From: a virus
Virus record (IMG/VR): IMGVR_UViG_3300009086_000015
Coordinates: 1 to 64,000 of that record
DNA: 64,000 nt
Reading direction: 5' to 3' (one strand)
This document shows, in pieces, positions 17,299 through 24,464 of this stretch; within the stretch, counting starts at the first letter, position 1; each line of letters opens with the position of its first letter. The notes under the pieces are model-generated. The model had not been told where the DNA came from. It saw only the letters and a list, made by a program, of their open reading frames with translations, and ran no database searches. The position numbers and the translations under genes are program-made.

Positions 17299-18609
17299 AT
17301 GAACATTGAAAAAGGCCTATGGTCAAGTAATGGCGACAACTTGCACTTGTCAGTACCATTTACTAAAGTCAACCGTGAAAACAGAACAGTCTCTGGTTTT
17401 GCAACATTAGATAATGTTGATCAGACAGGTGATGTAGTTACTGCTGAAGCAAGCATGAAAGCATTTGAAAGCTTTAGAGGAAACCTTCGTGAGATGCATC
17501 AACCAATGGCTGTTGGTAAAGTAGTATCATTCAAGCCAGAAACATACTACGACCAAACAACAAAAGAATTTTACAATGGAGTTTATGTAACTTCATATAT
17601 TTCAAAGGGTGCACAAGACACTTGGGAAAAAGTTCTTGATGGTACTCTTTCTGGTTTTTCAATCGGCGGAAAAATAACAGAGTCTGACAATGAAGTTAAT
17701 AAGGCGGACGGAACACAGGTTAGATTTATCAAGGCTTACGATCTAGTAGAGCTATCAATTGTAGATTCACCAGCAAACCAACTTTGCAATATTCTTTCAA
17801 TTGAGAAGATGAATGGCCAACTTGTATTCAAGGGTATGGCAGCAGATGTTGTTACAGAAAATATTTTTTATTGTGAAGAAAGCGATTCTGTTTTTATGTC
17901 AACAGAAAAAACTTTTGATTCACCAATCACAGGTAAGCCAGCAAAAATTATTGGCTGGGTAGAAAGTTCAGATATGAATAAGTCAAAAGAAATAGATAAG
18001 ATTCTTGCTTCATTTAAGAAGACAAGATTAGCGTTGCCTGAAACACAAACAATTGCAAAACAGGCAAACGTAGAAGGAGGTAATGAGATGTCAGACGTAC
18101 AAAATGATGTAGTTGTAGAAGCCGTAGAAGCAGAAACAATTATTGAAAAGTCTGTCGACGTTGTAGAAGAAGTAGCAGCAGTTGAGGCTATTGCAGAAAC
18201 AACCGAAGACACAACTCCTGCCGACTCCGTTGAAGAAACAGTTGAAAAAACAGCTGATCCTGACTTTGCAAAAATGTTAGGCGATCTTAAGGGATTTTTC
18301 TCGGAGACACTCGCAAAGGCTACAGACGCAAATGCGGCTCAAGTTTCAGAAATTAAAGAAACAGTTGAGTCATTCAGCAAGAGCGTAAATGGTCAAATTG
18401 CAGAGTTGGCAGAAAAGCATAATGCATTAAGCACAGCAGTGCTAGAAATCAAAGGCACCATTGATGGTGTTCAAAAGCGTGTAGATGCCGTCGAAGGCGA
18501 CACAGCTATTAAGAAGTCTTCTGATCTTGGCCGTTCAGAGGTTGTAACAAAAAAATCAACATGGAACGGTTCTTTCCTCGGTTCCGTAAATGAAATCTTT
18601 TCAAACTAA
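17299..18609 (+). CDS. Prohead protease fused to scaffold
   Basis: 436-residue protein. Residues 1-170 match the HK97-type serine prohead protease: FTKVNRENRTVSGFATLDNVD at the start, a candidate catalytic His67 in REMHQP, GTLSGFSIGG holding Ser118 and Ser121, and DLVELSIVDSPAN with Glu151. It should cleave the capsid scaffold during head maturation. Residues of about 250-400 are acidic and then heptad-like (FFSETLAKATD, then VQKRVDAVE), which looks like a fused scaffolding domain, a known arrangement in siphophages. No separate scaffold gene is seen before the capsid gene. Confidence 0.85.
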   Translation: MNIEKGLWSSNGDNLHLSVPFTKVNRENRTVSGFATLDNVDQTGDVVTAEASMKAFESFRGNLREMHQPMAVGKVVSFKPETYYDQTTKEFYNGVYVTSYISKGAQDTWEKVLDGTLSGFSIGGKITESDNEVNKADGTQVRFIKAYDLVELSIVDSPANQLCNILSIEKMNGQLVFKGMAADVVTENIFYCEESDSVFMSTEKTFDSPITGKPAKIIGWVESSDMNKSKEIDKILASFKKTRLALPETQTIAKQANVEGGNEMSDVQNDVVVEAVEAETIIEKSVDVVEEVAAVEAIAETTEDTTPADSVEETVEKTADPDFAKMLGDLKGFFSETLAKATDANAAQVSEIKETVESFSKSVNGQIAELAEKHNALSTAVLEIKGTIDGVQKRVDAVEGDTAIKKSSDLGRSEVVTKKSTWNGSFLGSVNEIFSN

Positions 18610-18627
18610 AGGGTAGGTGAAATAAAA

Positions 18628-19677
18628 ATGAGTAATGAACTATTAGAAAAAGCAGTAGCAGCAGGTACAAATGTAACTGGTAGCTATGCATCCGCAACTG
18701 GTGGAACTGGAGTACACACAGCGTCTGAAAATGGCAATGGTGGACTTCTAAACCCAGAACAATCAGCGCGATTTCTAGACTATATGTTCGACGCTACCGT
18801 AATTGGTAAGGTTGCACGTACTGTCCGAATGAAAGCAGATACAACAGAGATTGACCGTATGTCTATCGGTGAGAAGCTTGTAAAGCTTGCAACTGAAGCA
18901 GACAACACAGGAGTTAACTCACCTGTAACATTCTCAAAAATTTCTTTGACAACAAAGAAGCTTCGCATGGACTGGGAACTTTCAACAGAGTCTCTTGAAG
19001 ACAATATTGAAGGCGCAGACGTCGAAGATCATATTGCCAGAATGATGGCAACACAAGCAGGTAACGATATTGAAGATTTGATCCTAAACGGAGATACTTC
19101 ACTAACTGGAGATGCTCTTTACAAGTCATTTGATGGCGCAGTAAAGAAGGCAAAGACTTCAGGTCGCGTAGTAGATGCAGCTGGAGCAGCCGTTTCACGT
19201 GCTGTATTCAACTCTGCACTTAAGGCACTTCCACGTAAGTACAAGCAGCGTCGTACAGACCTTCGCTTCCTTGCAGGATCAAACTTGATCCAGGATTACC
19301 TATACTCAACATCTAATTCAACAAACTTTGCAAACCCACAGGATATTGCTTCAGGCATCATCCGTGGTGATGTTCCAGTTGTTGGAGGTCCAGCAGGATA
19401 TGTAGCTCCATACGCATTTGGTATTCCAATCGTTGAAGTTCCACTTCTTAATGAGACACAGGCTGGTACATACGCTAGCCCATCAGGTTCACACGGAGAT
19501 ATCCACTTGACATTCCCAAATAACGTTGTTATTGGTATCAAGCGTGATGTTACTGTTTACCGCTTCTTCTGGCCACGTAAGGACTCAGTCGAGTACACAA
19601 TGTATACTCGTGTTGGCGTCCAGATCGAGCAAGCAGATGCTTGGGTAGTCGTAAAGAACGTTAAGGTTGCTTCTTAA
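18628..19677 (+). CDS. Major capsid protein, HK97 fold
   Basis: 349 residues. It has an N-terminal segment rich in Gly and Thr (about 1-45), then RFLDYMFDATVIGKVARTVRM and SLTTKKLRMDWELSTE, and a C-terminal RFFWPRKDSVEYTMYTRVGVQIEQADAWVVV. These are typical of HK97-fold major capsid proteins; it follows the protease gene with a GTAGGTGAAAT-like site. Its arginine codons are almost all CGN (10 CGT, 4 CGC, 2 CGA, 1 AGA by my count), unlike most genes here, which prefer AGA. That is a bias expected of the most highly expressed gene. A strong terminator follows. Confidence 0.9.
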   Translation: MSNELLEKAVAAGTNVTGSYASATGGTGVHTASENGNGGLLNPEQSARFLDYMFDATVIGKVARTVRMKADTTEIDRMSIGEKLVKLATEADNTGVNSPVTFSKISLTTKKLRMDWELSTESLEDNIEGADVEDHIARMMATQAGNDIEDLILNGDTSLTGDALYKSFDGAVKKAKTSGRVVDAAGAAVSRAVFNSALKALPRKYKQRRTDLRFLAGSNLIQDYLYSTSNSTNFANPQDIASGIIRGDVPVVGGPAGYVAPYAFGIPIVEVPLLNETQAGTYASPSGSHGDIHLTFPNNVVIGIKRDVTVYRFFWPRKDSVEYTMYTRVGVQIEQADAWVVVKNVKVAS

Positions 19678-19703
19678 TTAATTAAGAATTAAACTACCGA
19701 AAG

Positions 19704-19729
19704 GCCCCCAATTAATTTTGGGGGCTTTT
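19704..19729 (+). terminator. Intrinsic terminator after major capsid
   Basis: GCCCCCAA / TTGGGGGC stem with a 6-base loop (19704-19725) followed by TTTT. It should end or attenuate capsid transcripts. The start of its T run is the -35 box of the next promoter. Confidence 0.85.
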
Positions 19730-19754
19730 CATTTTAATTTAACAATGCTATAAT
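19726..19754 (+). promoter_or_regulatory. Promoter for connector and tail genes
   Basis: TTTTCA (19726-19731), a 17-base spacer, and TATAAT (19749-19754) with extended TGC. An AGGAGA site follows and ATG is at 19785. Confidence 0.6.
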
Positions 19755-19784
19755 TAAAGGACCTAGAAAAAGGAGAATATAAGT

Positions 19785-20177
19785 ATGTCGTTTGACACAT
19801 TAAAGGTAGCCGAATTAAAAGTAATTGCAGAAGATTTTGCGGTTGACACAGAAGGCTTAAAGAACAAAAAAGACATTATTGCAGCCCTATCCGAAGAAGG
19901 AGTTTCTTGGTCAGTCTATCAAAAGACAAAGCAGGAAATTGAAGATAATCTAGAAGAGATTGAAATAATTCCTAGACTAGATCCAAAAAAGGTAGACGCA
20001 GACTCTATTTTGGTAAGAATGACAAGAGAGAATTACCGATACGATATTCATGGTCATACATTTACAAAAGAACATCCGTTCGTTGCAATGCCAGAAGAAG
20101 ACGCTCAAAAAATTTTTGATACAGAGGAGGGTTTTCGTTTAGCGACACCAAAGGAAGTCCAAGACTTTTATCACTAA
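19785..20177 (+). CDS. SAP-like small head protein
   Basis: 130 residues. The N-terminal 35 residues (LKVAELKVIAEDFAVDTEG, then NKKDIIAAL) have the two-helix pattern of SAP or Rho-N-like folds that is frequent in small head proteins of siphophages. The middle is acidic and the C-terminus (YDIHGHTFTKEHPFVAMPEEDAQ) resembles a beta-strand-rich segment seen in head-tail connector regions. It lies between capsid and connector genes, so a head-completion or capsid-associated role is likely. Confidence 0.68.
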   Translation: MSFDTLKVAELKVIAEDFAVDTEGLKNKKDIIAALSEEGVSWSVYQKTKQEIEDNLEEIEIIPRLDPKKVDADSILVRMTRENYRYDIHGHTFTKEHPFVAMPEEDAQKIFDTEEGFRLATPKEVQDFYH

Positions 20178-20193
20178 ACGTTAACATAAGTTA

Positions 20194-21159
20194 ATGGCAG
20201 AAATATATAAATCTCAAACATCACCAGTAAAGACTAAGATATATTGGGGTGGAGAAATAACAGACGCAGATGGCGCAGTCACTGCAGCTGTAAGCGAGGT
20301 GCATGGCAATAATAGCTTTACATTGCTTGCAACCTATACTGCCACAAAACTAGAATCAGACATAGGTACGTATCAAATAACGATACCTTATACCATGACG
20401 TCAGTCCCTAAAAAGCTTACAATAAGATGGACATATACTATAGGTGGAGTCCAGGGAGCCAATACTCAAATTGTAGATATTGTAACCCCTTATGTAAATA
20501 TAGCAGACGTGATAGATGATTTAAATTTTGGAACAGATCAGTCTGACCCTAACTACAAAAATTATAATGAACTACAACTTGCTGAAAAGTATGCTAGAAA
20601 ATTAATTGAAGCATACACAAACCAGGTTTTTTATCCTTATATTGGAACCCAAGTTGCACAGGGGTATGGGTCAGACATACTTCCACTTCCAATTAGAATA
20701 GAACAAATTACAAGATTATATGAAGAAGATGTAAAGGTATTTGAAACAGGCCAAACATCAAATAATTGGTTTTATACACCAATAGTTTCTGAATCAAATT
20801 ATGGAATTAGAGTTAATATACAAGACCTACAAGATAATTTAATATACTCAGCAAATGGAATGATACCACCTTCAGTAAATAGCAGATCATATTCAGGAAC
20901 ATTTAAGAAAGACTTTAGGTATGTTGTTGACGGTGTCTTTGGTTGGCAGTATGTTCCAGATAATGTAAGAGAAGCATGCAAGATTTTGATGCAACAATAT
21001 TTTGAAAAAGATCGTGCATGGAAAGACAAGTATGTAAAAAACATTAGCACATTTGACTGGAAGTTTGAATTCATGGAGGATGCACATAGAGGCACAGGAA
21101 ACCTATATGCAGATCAACTACTTGCACCATATATAACAAACGGTATGGTTGTATTTTAA
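20194..21159 (+). CDS. Head-tail adaptor (connector) with Ig-like N-terminus
   Basis: 321-residue protein. Residues 1-110 are a beta-sandwich-like segment (KIYWGGEITDADGAVTA); from about 115 onward there is a helical adaptor portion (LAEKYARKLIEAYTNQVFYPY, then VREACKILMQQYFEKDRAWKDKY) typical of connector proteins that sit below the portal. The gene order capsid, small protein, adaptor, stopper, terminator and major tail protein is the standard siphophage order. No strong ribosome site is seen; coupling to the upstream stop, 16 bases earlier, is possible. Confidence 0.72.
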   Translation: MAEIYKSQTSPVKTKIYWGGEITDADGAVTAAVSEVHGNNSFTLLATYTATKLESDIGTYQITIPYTMTSVPKKLTIRWTYTIGGVQGANTQIVDIVTPYVNIADVIDDLNFGTDQSDPNYKNYNELQLAEKYARKLIEAYTNQVFYPYIGTQVAQGYGSDILPLPIRIEQITRLYEEDVKVFETGQTSNNWFYTPIVSESNYGIRVNIQDLQDNLIYSANGMIPPSVNSRSYSGTFKKDFRYVVDGVFGWQYVPDNVREACKILMQQYFEKDRAWKDKYVKNISTFDWKFEFMEDAHRGTGNLYADQLLAPYITNGMVVF

Positions 21160-21585
21160 ATGAGCCTGGCAACTTCCCTAATGCCACTTCAGCTTGACAT
21201 ATATCTTCAATCAGATACACAAGATGAAAACACTGGCGCTATCAAAAAAGACTGGGCCTATTCTAAAACAATGCAGTGCTCTGCAAAAGGAATAATATCT
21301 AACTCTGGAACAGGCCGTGGCGGTGATAGACAAACCCTTAACACAAAATATTCTAACGAACAGATGCTTGAAATAAGAAGCGTTGATCAGATTACTTATA
21401 GAGATAAGATAACAAACATTAGAGACATTAAGGGTAACATAGTTTGGAAAGAATTAGACTTTCCTTCAGAGACCCCAACAGTATTTGAAGTAGTTAGCTC
21501 AACACCGATAACAGATCCATTTGGCAATATACTTGCATATAACTCTATTGTTAAAAGATCGGAGAACCAGCAAATTGGAATCTAA
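21160..21585 (+). CDS. Head closure (stopper) protein
   Basis: 141 residues beginning directly at the end of the adaptor gene. The predicted beta-rich fold with QLDIYLQSDTQDENTG and DKITNIRDIKGNIVW is typical of small head-closure proteins that plug the connector after DNA packaging. The assignment rests on length, order and fold impression. It overlaps the next gene by 11 bases. Confidence 0.62.
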   Translation: MSLATSLMPLQLDIYLQSDTQDENTGAIKKDWAYSKTMQCSAKGIISNSGTGRGGDRQTLNTKYSNEQMLEIRSVDQITYRDKITNIRDIKGNIVWKELDFPSETPTVFEVVSSTPITDPFGNILAYNSIVKRSENQQIGI

Positions 21586-22363
21586 TGTCGCACTTCTTCG
21601 AGCCGCAAGCGGACTAGAAAGATTAATGGCTGGAGCCCCAGTAGGCCCAGTAAAAGATAGCAATGTAGCACAGATATCTGCATTCCTATATCATCAAGCT
21701 AATGTCCTTGCCAAATTAGATTCAGACGCAGCATTTAAAAAACTATTTAAGAAAACAATATTTGATAGCATTAATAAAGAGTTTGGTCAGTATATAGATG
21801 CAAAGGCAAGAGTAAAACCAAACTCATTGCACCATGTATACGAGTGGAATAAAACTGGGCAGCCTACAAGTAGACTATTCCTATTAAAACAAATAGACTC
21901 ATCTGGACTATCATTTAAAATAGACTCAAACTTTATTCTTTCAAGATCAGCTGTTCCATCAAGAAACAAAAAGCAAAAGAAGAAATACATATTTGCAAAT
22001 AAGGCTGATGTAATGGAAGCTGGGCTACCAGTTATAATAAGACCAAAGTCTGCAGAAAGACTTGTATTTGAATTAGACGGAATAACAGTCTTTATGCCAA
22101 AGGGCTCGTCCGTAACAGTAAAAAGCCCAGGCGGAAAAGCATCAAGCAATCAATTTAAATTGGCCTACTCACAATTCTTTTCAGGCAACCTAGTGAATAT
22201 AGCAATCAAAAATTCTGGATTTCAAAACCTATTTAATGCGGGAATGACAAAAGCACTAGCAGTCCCAGGATCAATAAAGAAAATCCAATATTCATTTAGC
22301 CCTAACGCAATAAGAGCAGAGGCAGATATGTCATTGGCAAAAGCATTTGGAGGGGCACTATGA
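21575..22363 (+). CDS. Tail-completion-like protein
   Basis: About 262 residues from a TTG at 21575, which has GGAGA 10 bases upstream; an in-frame ATG at 21521 would overlap the previous gene by 65 bases and is less likely. It has an N-terminal helical part (LLRAASGLERLMAGAP), a basic middle (RNKKQKKKYIFANKAD) and a beta-rich part with a KSPGGKAS loop. It lies where neck or tail-completion proteins (HK97 gp10-like) are found, before the tail terminator. No certain family. Confidence 0.65.
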   Translation: MESNVALLRAASGLERLMAGAPVGPVKDSNVAQISAFLYHQANVLAKLDSDAAFKKLFKKTIFDSINKEFGQYIDAKARVKPNSLHHVYEWNKTGQPTSRLFLLKQIDSSGLSFKIDSNFILSRSAVPSRNKKQKKKYIFANKADVMEAGLPVIIRPKSAERLVFELDGITVFMPKGSSVTVKSPGGKASSNQFKLAYSQFFSGNLVNIAIKNSGFQNLFNAGMTKALAVPGSIKKIQYSFSPNAIRAEADMSLAKAFGGAL

Positions 22364-22866
22364 TAGATTATAATATAGACGCAATGTATGAGATAAGAAA
22401 GCACCTATGGCAAGAGCTTATATTGAATAAGATATTCAATGACTCAGATTACTATAGTGATAATATAGGCAAAGAGATTATCCCAATTATCCCAGTCCAG
22501 CAACAGCCCGAATTAAATCAATTTTTAAGCGGCAAGAAGCATATAGTGTATGACAAGATAGGCCTATCCTATGAAGACAATTGGATGATATGCTGTGAGA
22601 AGATGCTGTTTACCATATATGCCACCGATTTTTCAGAGATCAATCAGATTAGAAATTTAATGCTAGACGTATTTAGAAGAATGGACGACTCAGCCAAAGA
22701 CCTAAATGCCTCAAAATCAACCCCAAAGATTAAGTTCTTTAATACCATGGTTGTTGAAATATCACCCACTGAGCCATCCCAAGAACTGCAGGGATTTTTG
22801 TCTGCAGATGTAATCCTTGAGGTTAAATATGCAAGAATAACAGACGGGGCTGGAAGATTTAACTAG
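22360..22866 (+). CDS. Tail terminator protein
   Basis: 168 residues in an ATGA overlap with the preceding gene. It has an alternating alpha/beta pattern with MICCEKMLFTIYATDFSEINQIRNLMLDVFRRMDD, similar to tail terminator (gpU-like) proteins that cap the tail tube and join it to the head. It directly precedes the major tail protein gene, as expected. The sequence is not close enough for a confident family match. Confidence 0.62.
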   Translation: MIDYNIDAMYEIRKHLWQELILNKIFNDSDYYSDNIGKEIIPIIPVQQQPELNQFLSGKKHIVYDKIGLSYEDNWMICCEKMLFTIYATDFSEINQIRNLMLDVFRRMDDSAKDLNASKSTPKIKFFNTMVVEISPTEPSQELQGFLSADVILEVKYARITDGAGRFN

Positions 22867-22993
22867 GTTGCTTTTGGGTGCATTATACTCTAAAATTAGT
22901 CTTAGAGGAAAAGAGCCTAGCCAGCTTGATTTAAAGTTTTAAAGTTTTAAAGTAAGTCAATATATATATATTTATTTAACAGGAGGTTTTAAA
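22867..22993 (+). promoter_or_regulatory. Leader region of major tail protein gene
   Basis: A 127-base non-coding stretch. It holds a TATACT box at about 22887, a triple TTTAAAG repeat at about 22931-22950, an AT run and finally AGGAGG before ATG 22994. A promoter with a weak -35 is likely; no hairpin is obvious. Confidence 0.4.
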
Positions 22994-23692
22994 ATGGCAT
23001 CAGCCAAAAATATTTTAGTAGGAGCTTCTCCGCTATTCTTGTCAGCTTCTGATTCAACAACAGCTGGATATGTAGCAGACATGGAGCCAGGAGCAGCAGG
23101 TGGCGTAGCATTCGTAACAAAGAACTTAGCAGCAACACCAGCAGTTCCAGCAACAGTTTCATACACAGATACTCTAAATGCAAACGCAGCAGCAGCATCA
23201 CCAAAGTGGAGAAACGTAGGATTTACAAACAATGGTCTACAAATTACTTACAACCCATCATACGGTTCAGTAACAGTAGATCAGCTTCTTGACTCAGCAA
23301 AACTTTTTAAAGAGTCAATGGAAGTTATGATTGCAACAGAGCTTGCAGAAGGTACTCTTGAAAACGTTCTTGCAGTATTTGGTCAAGCAGGCGCACCAAC
23401 AGTAACAGGAACTGGAGACTCAAAGAAGTCTACAATTGGTATGGAAGCGGGAGCTCTTGGTATTGCACCAACAGAGCGTCAGCTAGTAGCAGTTGGTCAG
23501 GCACCTACAGAAAGCGCAACAGCAGCAGAGCGTGTATATTATGCACGTAGAGTTCTTTCTGTACAACAGTCACAGTTCTCTCTATCACGTAACGCAGCAA
23601 CAACATTCCCAGTTACTTTCCGTCTACTTCCAGTAGCAGAAAAAACTGGCTCTGAATACGGTATCATTGTAGACCGTGTCCTAGTAGCATAA
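22994..23692 (+). CDS. Major tail protein
   Basis: 232 residues with a strong AGGAGG site. It has an N-terminal Ala/Thr/Gly-rich strand region, FTNNGLQITYNPSYGSVTVDQLLDSAKLF in the middle and a C-terminal SQFSLSRNAATTFPVTFRLLPV segment, consistent with the tail tube fold. It sits between the tail terminator and the assembly chaperones. Arginine codons favour CGT (6 of 8 by my count), as in the capsid gene, which supports high expression. An intrinsic terminator follows immediately. Confidence 0.82.
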   Translation: MASAKNILVGASPLFLSASDSTTAGYVADMEPGAAGGVAFVTKNLAATPAVPATVSYTDTLNANAAAASPKWRNVGFTNNGLQITYNPSYGSVTVDQLLDSAKLFKESMEVMIATELAEGTLENVLAVFGQAGAPTVTGTGDSKKSTIGMEAGALGIAPTERQLVAVGQAPTESATAAERVYYARRVLSVQQSQFSLSRNAATTFPVTFRLLPVAEKTGSEYGIIVDRVLVA

Positions 23693-23713
23693 TTAATTTA
23701 ATTAATTAATAGG

Positions 23714-23740
23714 ACCCCCCAAGAAATTGGGGGGTTTCCT
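23714..23740 (+). terminator. Intrinsic terminator after major tail protein
   Basis: ACCCCCCAA, loop GAAA, TTGGGGGGT stem followed by TT and CCT; an AGG just before the stem can extend the pairing with the CCT. A TAATTAATTTAATTAATTAA spacer with stops in all frames precedes it. Confidence 0.85.
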
Positions 23741-23741
23741 A

Positions 23742-23770
23742 TTGCCCTTATATTTTCTATATGATACAAT
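23742..23770 (+). promoter_or_regulatory. Promoter for tail chaperones and tape measure
   Basis: TTGCCC (23742-23747), a 17-base spacer and TACAAT (23765-23770). It lies directly after the terminator. The AGGAGG site at 23788-23793 precedes TTG 23800. Confidence 0.65.
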
Positions 23771-23799
23771 AATTATAAGTAGATCCTAGGAGGATTAAA

Positions 23800-24132
23800 T
23801 TGGCAACAACAGTATATGATGTAGAAGAAATTACATTACAAAATGGAGACAAAGTTACGCTTAAGCCTTTAACAATTAAAGACCTAAGAGCGTTTATGGA
23901 AGCCATAAATAAGACAGCAGAAGCAACAACAGAAAATGATACGTTAACAGTATTAATTGATGCGTGTGCAGTTGCACTATCTAAACAACTACCAGAATTG
24001 GTAAAGGATAGAGACTTACTAGAAGACGCACTAGACGTTCCTACAATCAATCGCATTCTTGAAGTTTGCGGTGGGATTAAGATGGACGACCCAAACCTTC
24101 TAGCGGCAGCGGTTCTGGCTGGTCAGAACTAG
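23800..24132 (+). CDS. Tail assembly chaperone, short form (gpG-like)
   Basis: 110-residue protein from TTG 23800, with AGGAGG 6 bases upstream. It has an N-terminal strand region (VEEITLQNGDKVTLKPLTIKDLRAFMEA) and helices, typical of siphophage tail chaperones that bind the tape measure. A CCCAAAC slippery heptamer at 24090-24096, in the correct phase (C CCA AAC), lies 12 codons before the stop, so a fraction of ribosomes would shift -1 and make the long form. Confidence 0.82.
   Translation: MATTVYDVEEITLQNGDKVTLKPLTIKDLRAFMEAINKTAEATTENDTLTVLIDACAVALSKQLPELVKDRDLLEDALDVPTINRILEVCGGIKMDDPNLLAAAVLAGQN
24090..24096 (+). promoter_or_regulatory. Programmed -1 frameshift site CCCAAAC
   Basis: A canonical XXXYYYZ heptamer read as C CCA AAC in the upstream frame. 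The -1 frame is open from 24081 to the stop at 24458. The fusion would have 219 residues (99 from the first frame, 120 from the second). Confidence 0.75.
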
Positions 24133-24458
24133 ATCTAGCCGCTTTATTGGGTGAAGTTTTTCTTTTAGGAAACTGGAAGAATTACGAAGAACTAGAAAAC
24201 AGTCTTTCAATGCCAGAACTGATTCAAACTTTTAAATCAATGCAAAAGTCAGAGTCAGAAAAAAGAAAATTCTTAGCTTCAATTCAAGGAGTTGATTTGG
24301 GCCAAGAAGAAAATGAAAATAGTACCACCTTTGAAGATGTTCGAAGAAGAGCACTTGGAGTAAATGCGTCAGCAGATGACGTTATTGGACTACAAGGTTC
24401 GTTTGCAGCAGAAGCTGGATTCGGAGTCGGAGCAGGACTGGGGTACTCCAAGGAGTAA
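24096..24458 (+). CDS. Tail assembly chaperone, frameshifted extension (T)
   Basis: Extension of the chaperone produced by -1 frameshifting. After the shift the frame reads a Ser/Gly linker (PSSGSGSGWSELDLAALLGEVF) and then a helical region (NYEELENSLSMPELIQTFKSMQKS) and an acidic part. There is no ribosome site for independent initiation before the internal TTG at 24147. A long form with this shape is normal for G/GT chaperone pairs directly upstream of the tape measure. The C-terminal Gly/Ala-rich tail is unusual. Confidence 0.75.
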   Translation, partial: PSSGSGSGWSELDLAALLGEVFLLGNWKNYEELENSLSMPELIQTFKSMQKSESEKRKFLASIQGVDLGQEENENSTTFEDVRRRALGVNASADDVIGLQGSFAAEAGFGVGAGLGYSKE

Positions 24459-24464
24459 AAGTAG

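Noticed and set aside
22918-22975. Replication origin from the triple TTTAAAG and AT run
   Set aside because: It is short, lacks iterons or strand asymmetry that I can see, and lies in the leader of the tail-tube gene; a transcription role is simpler.
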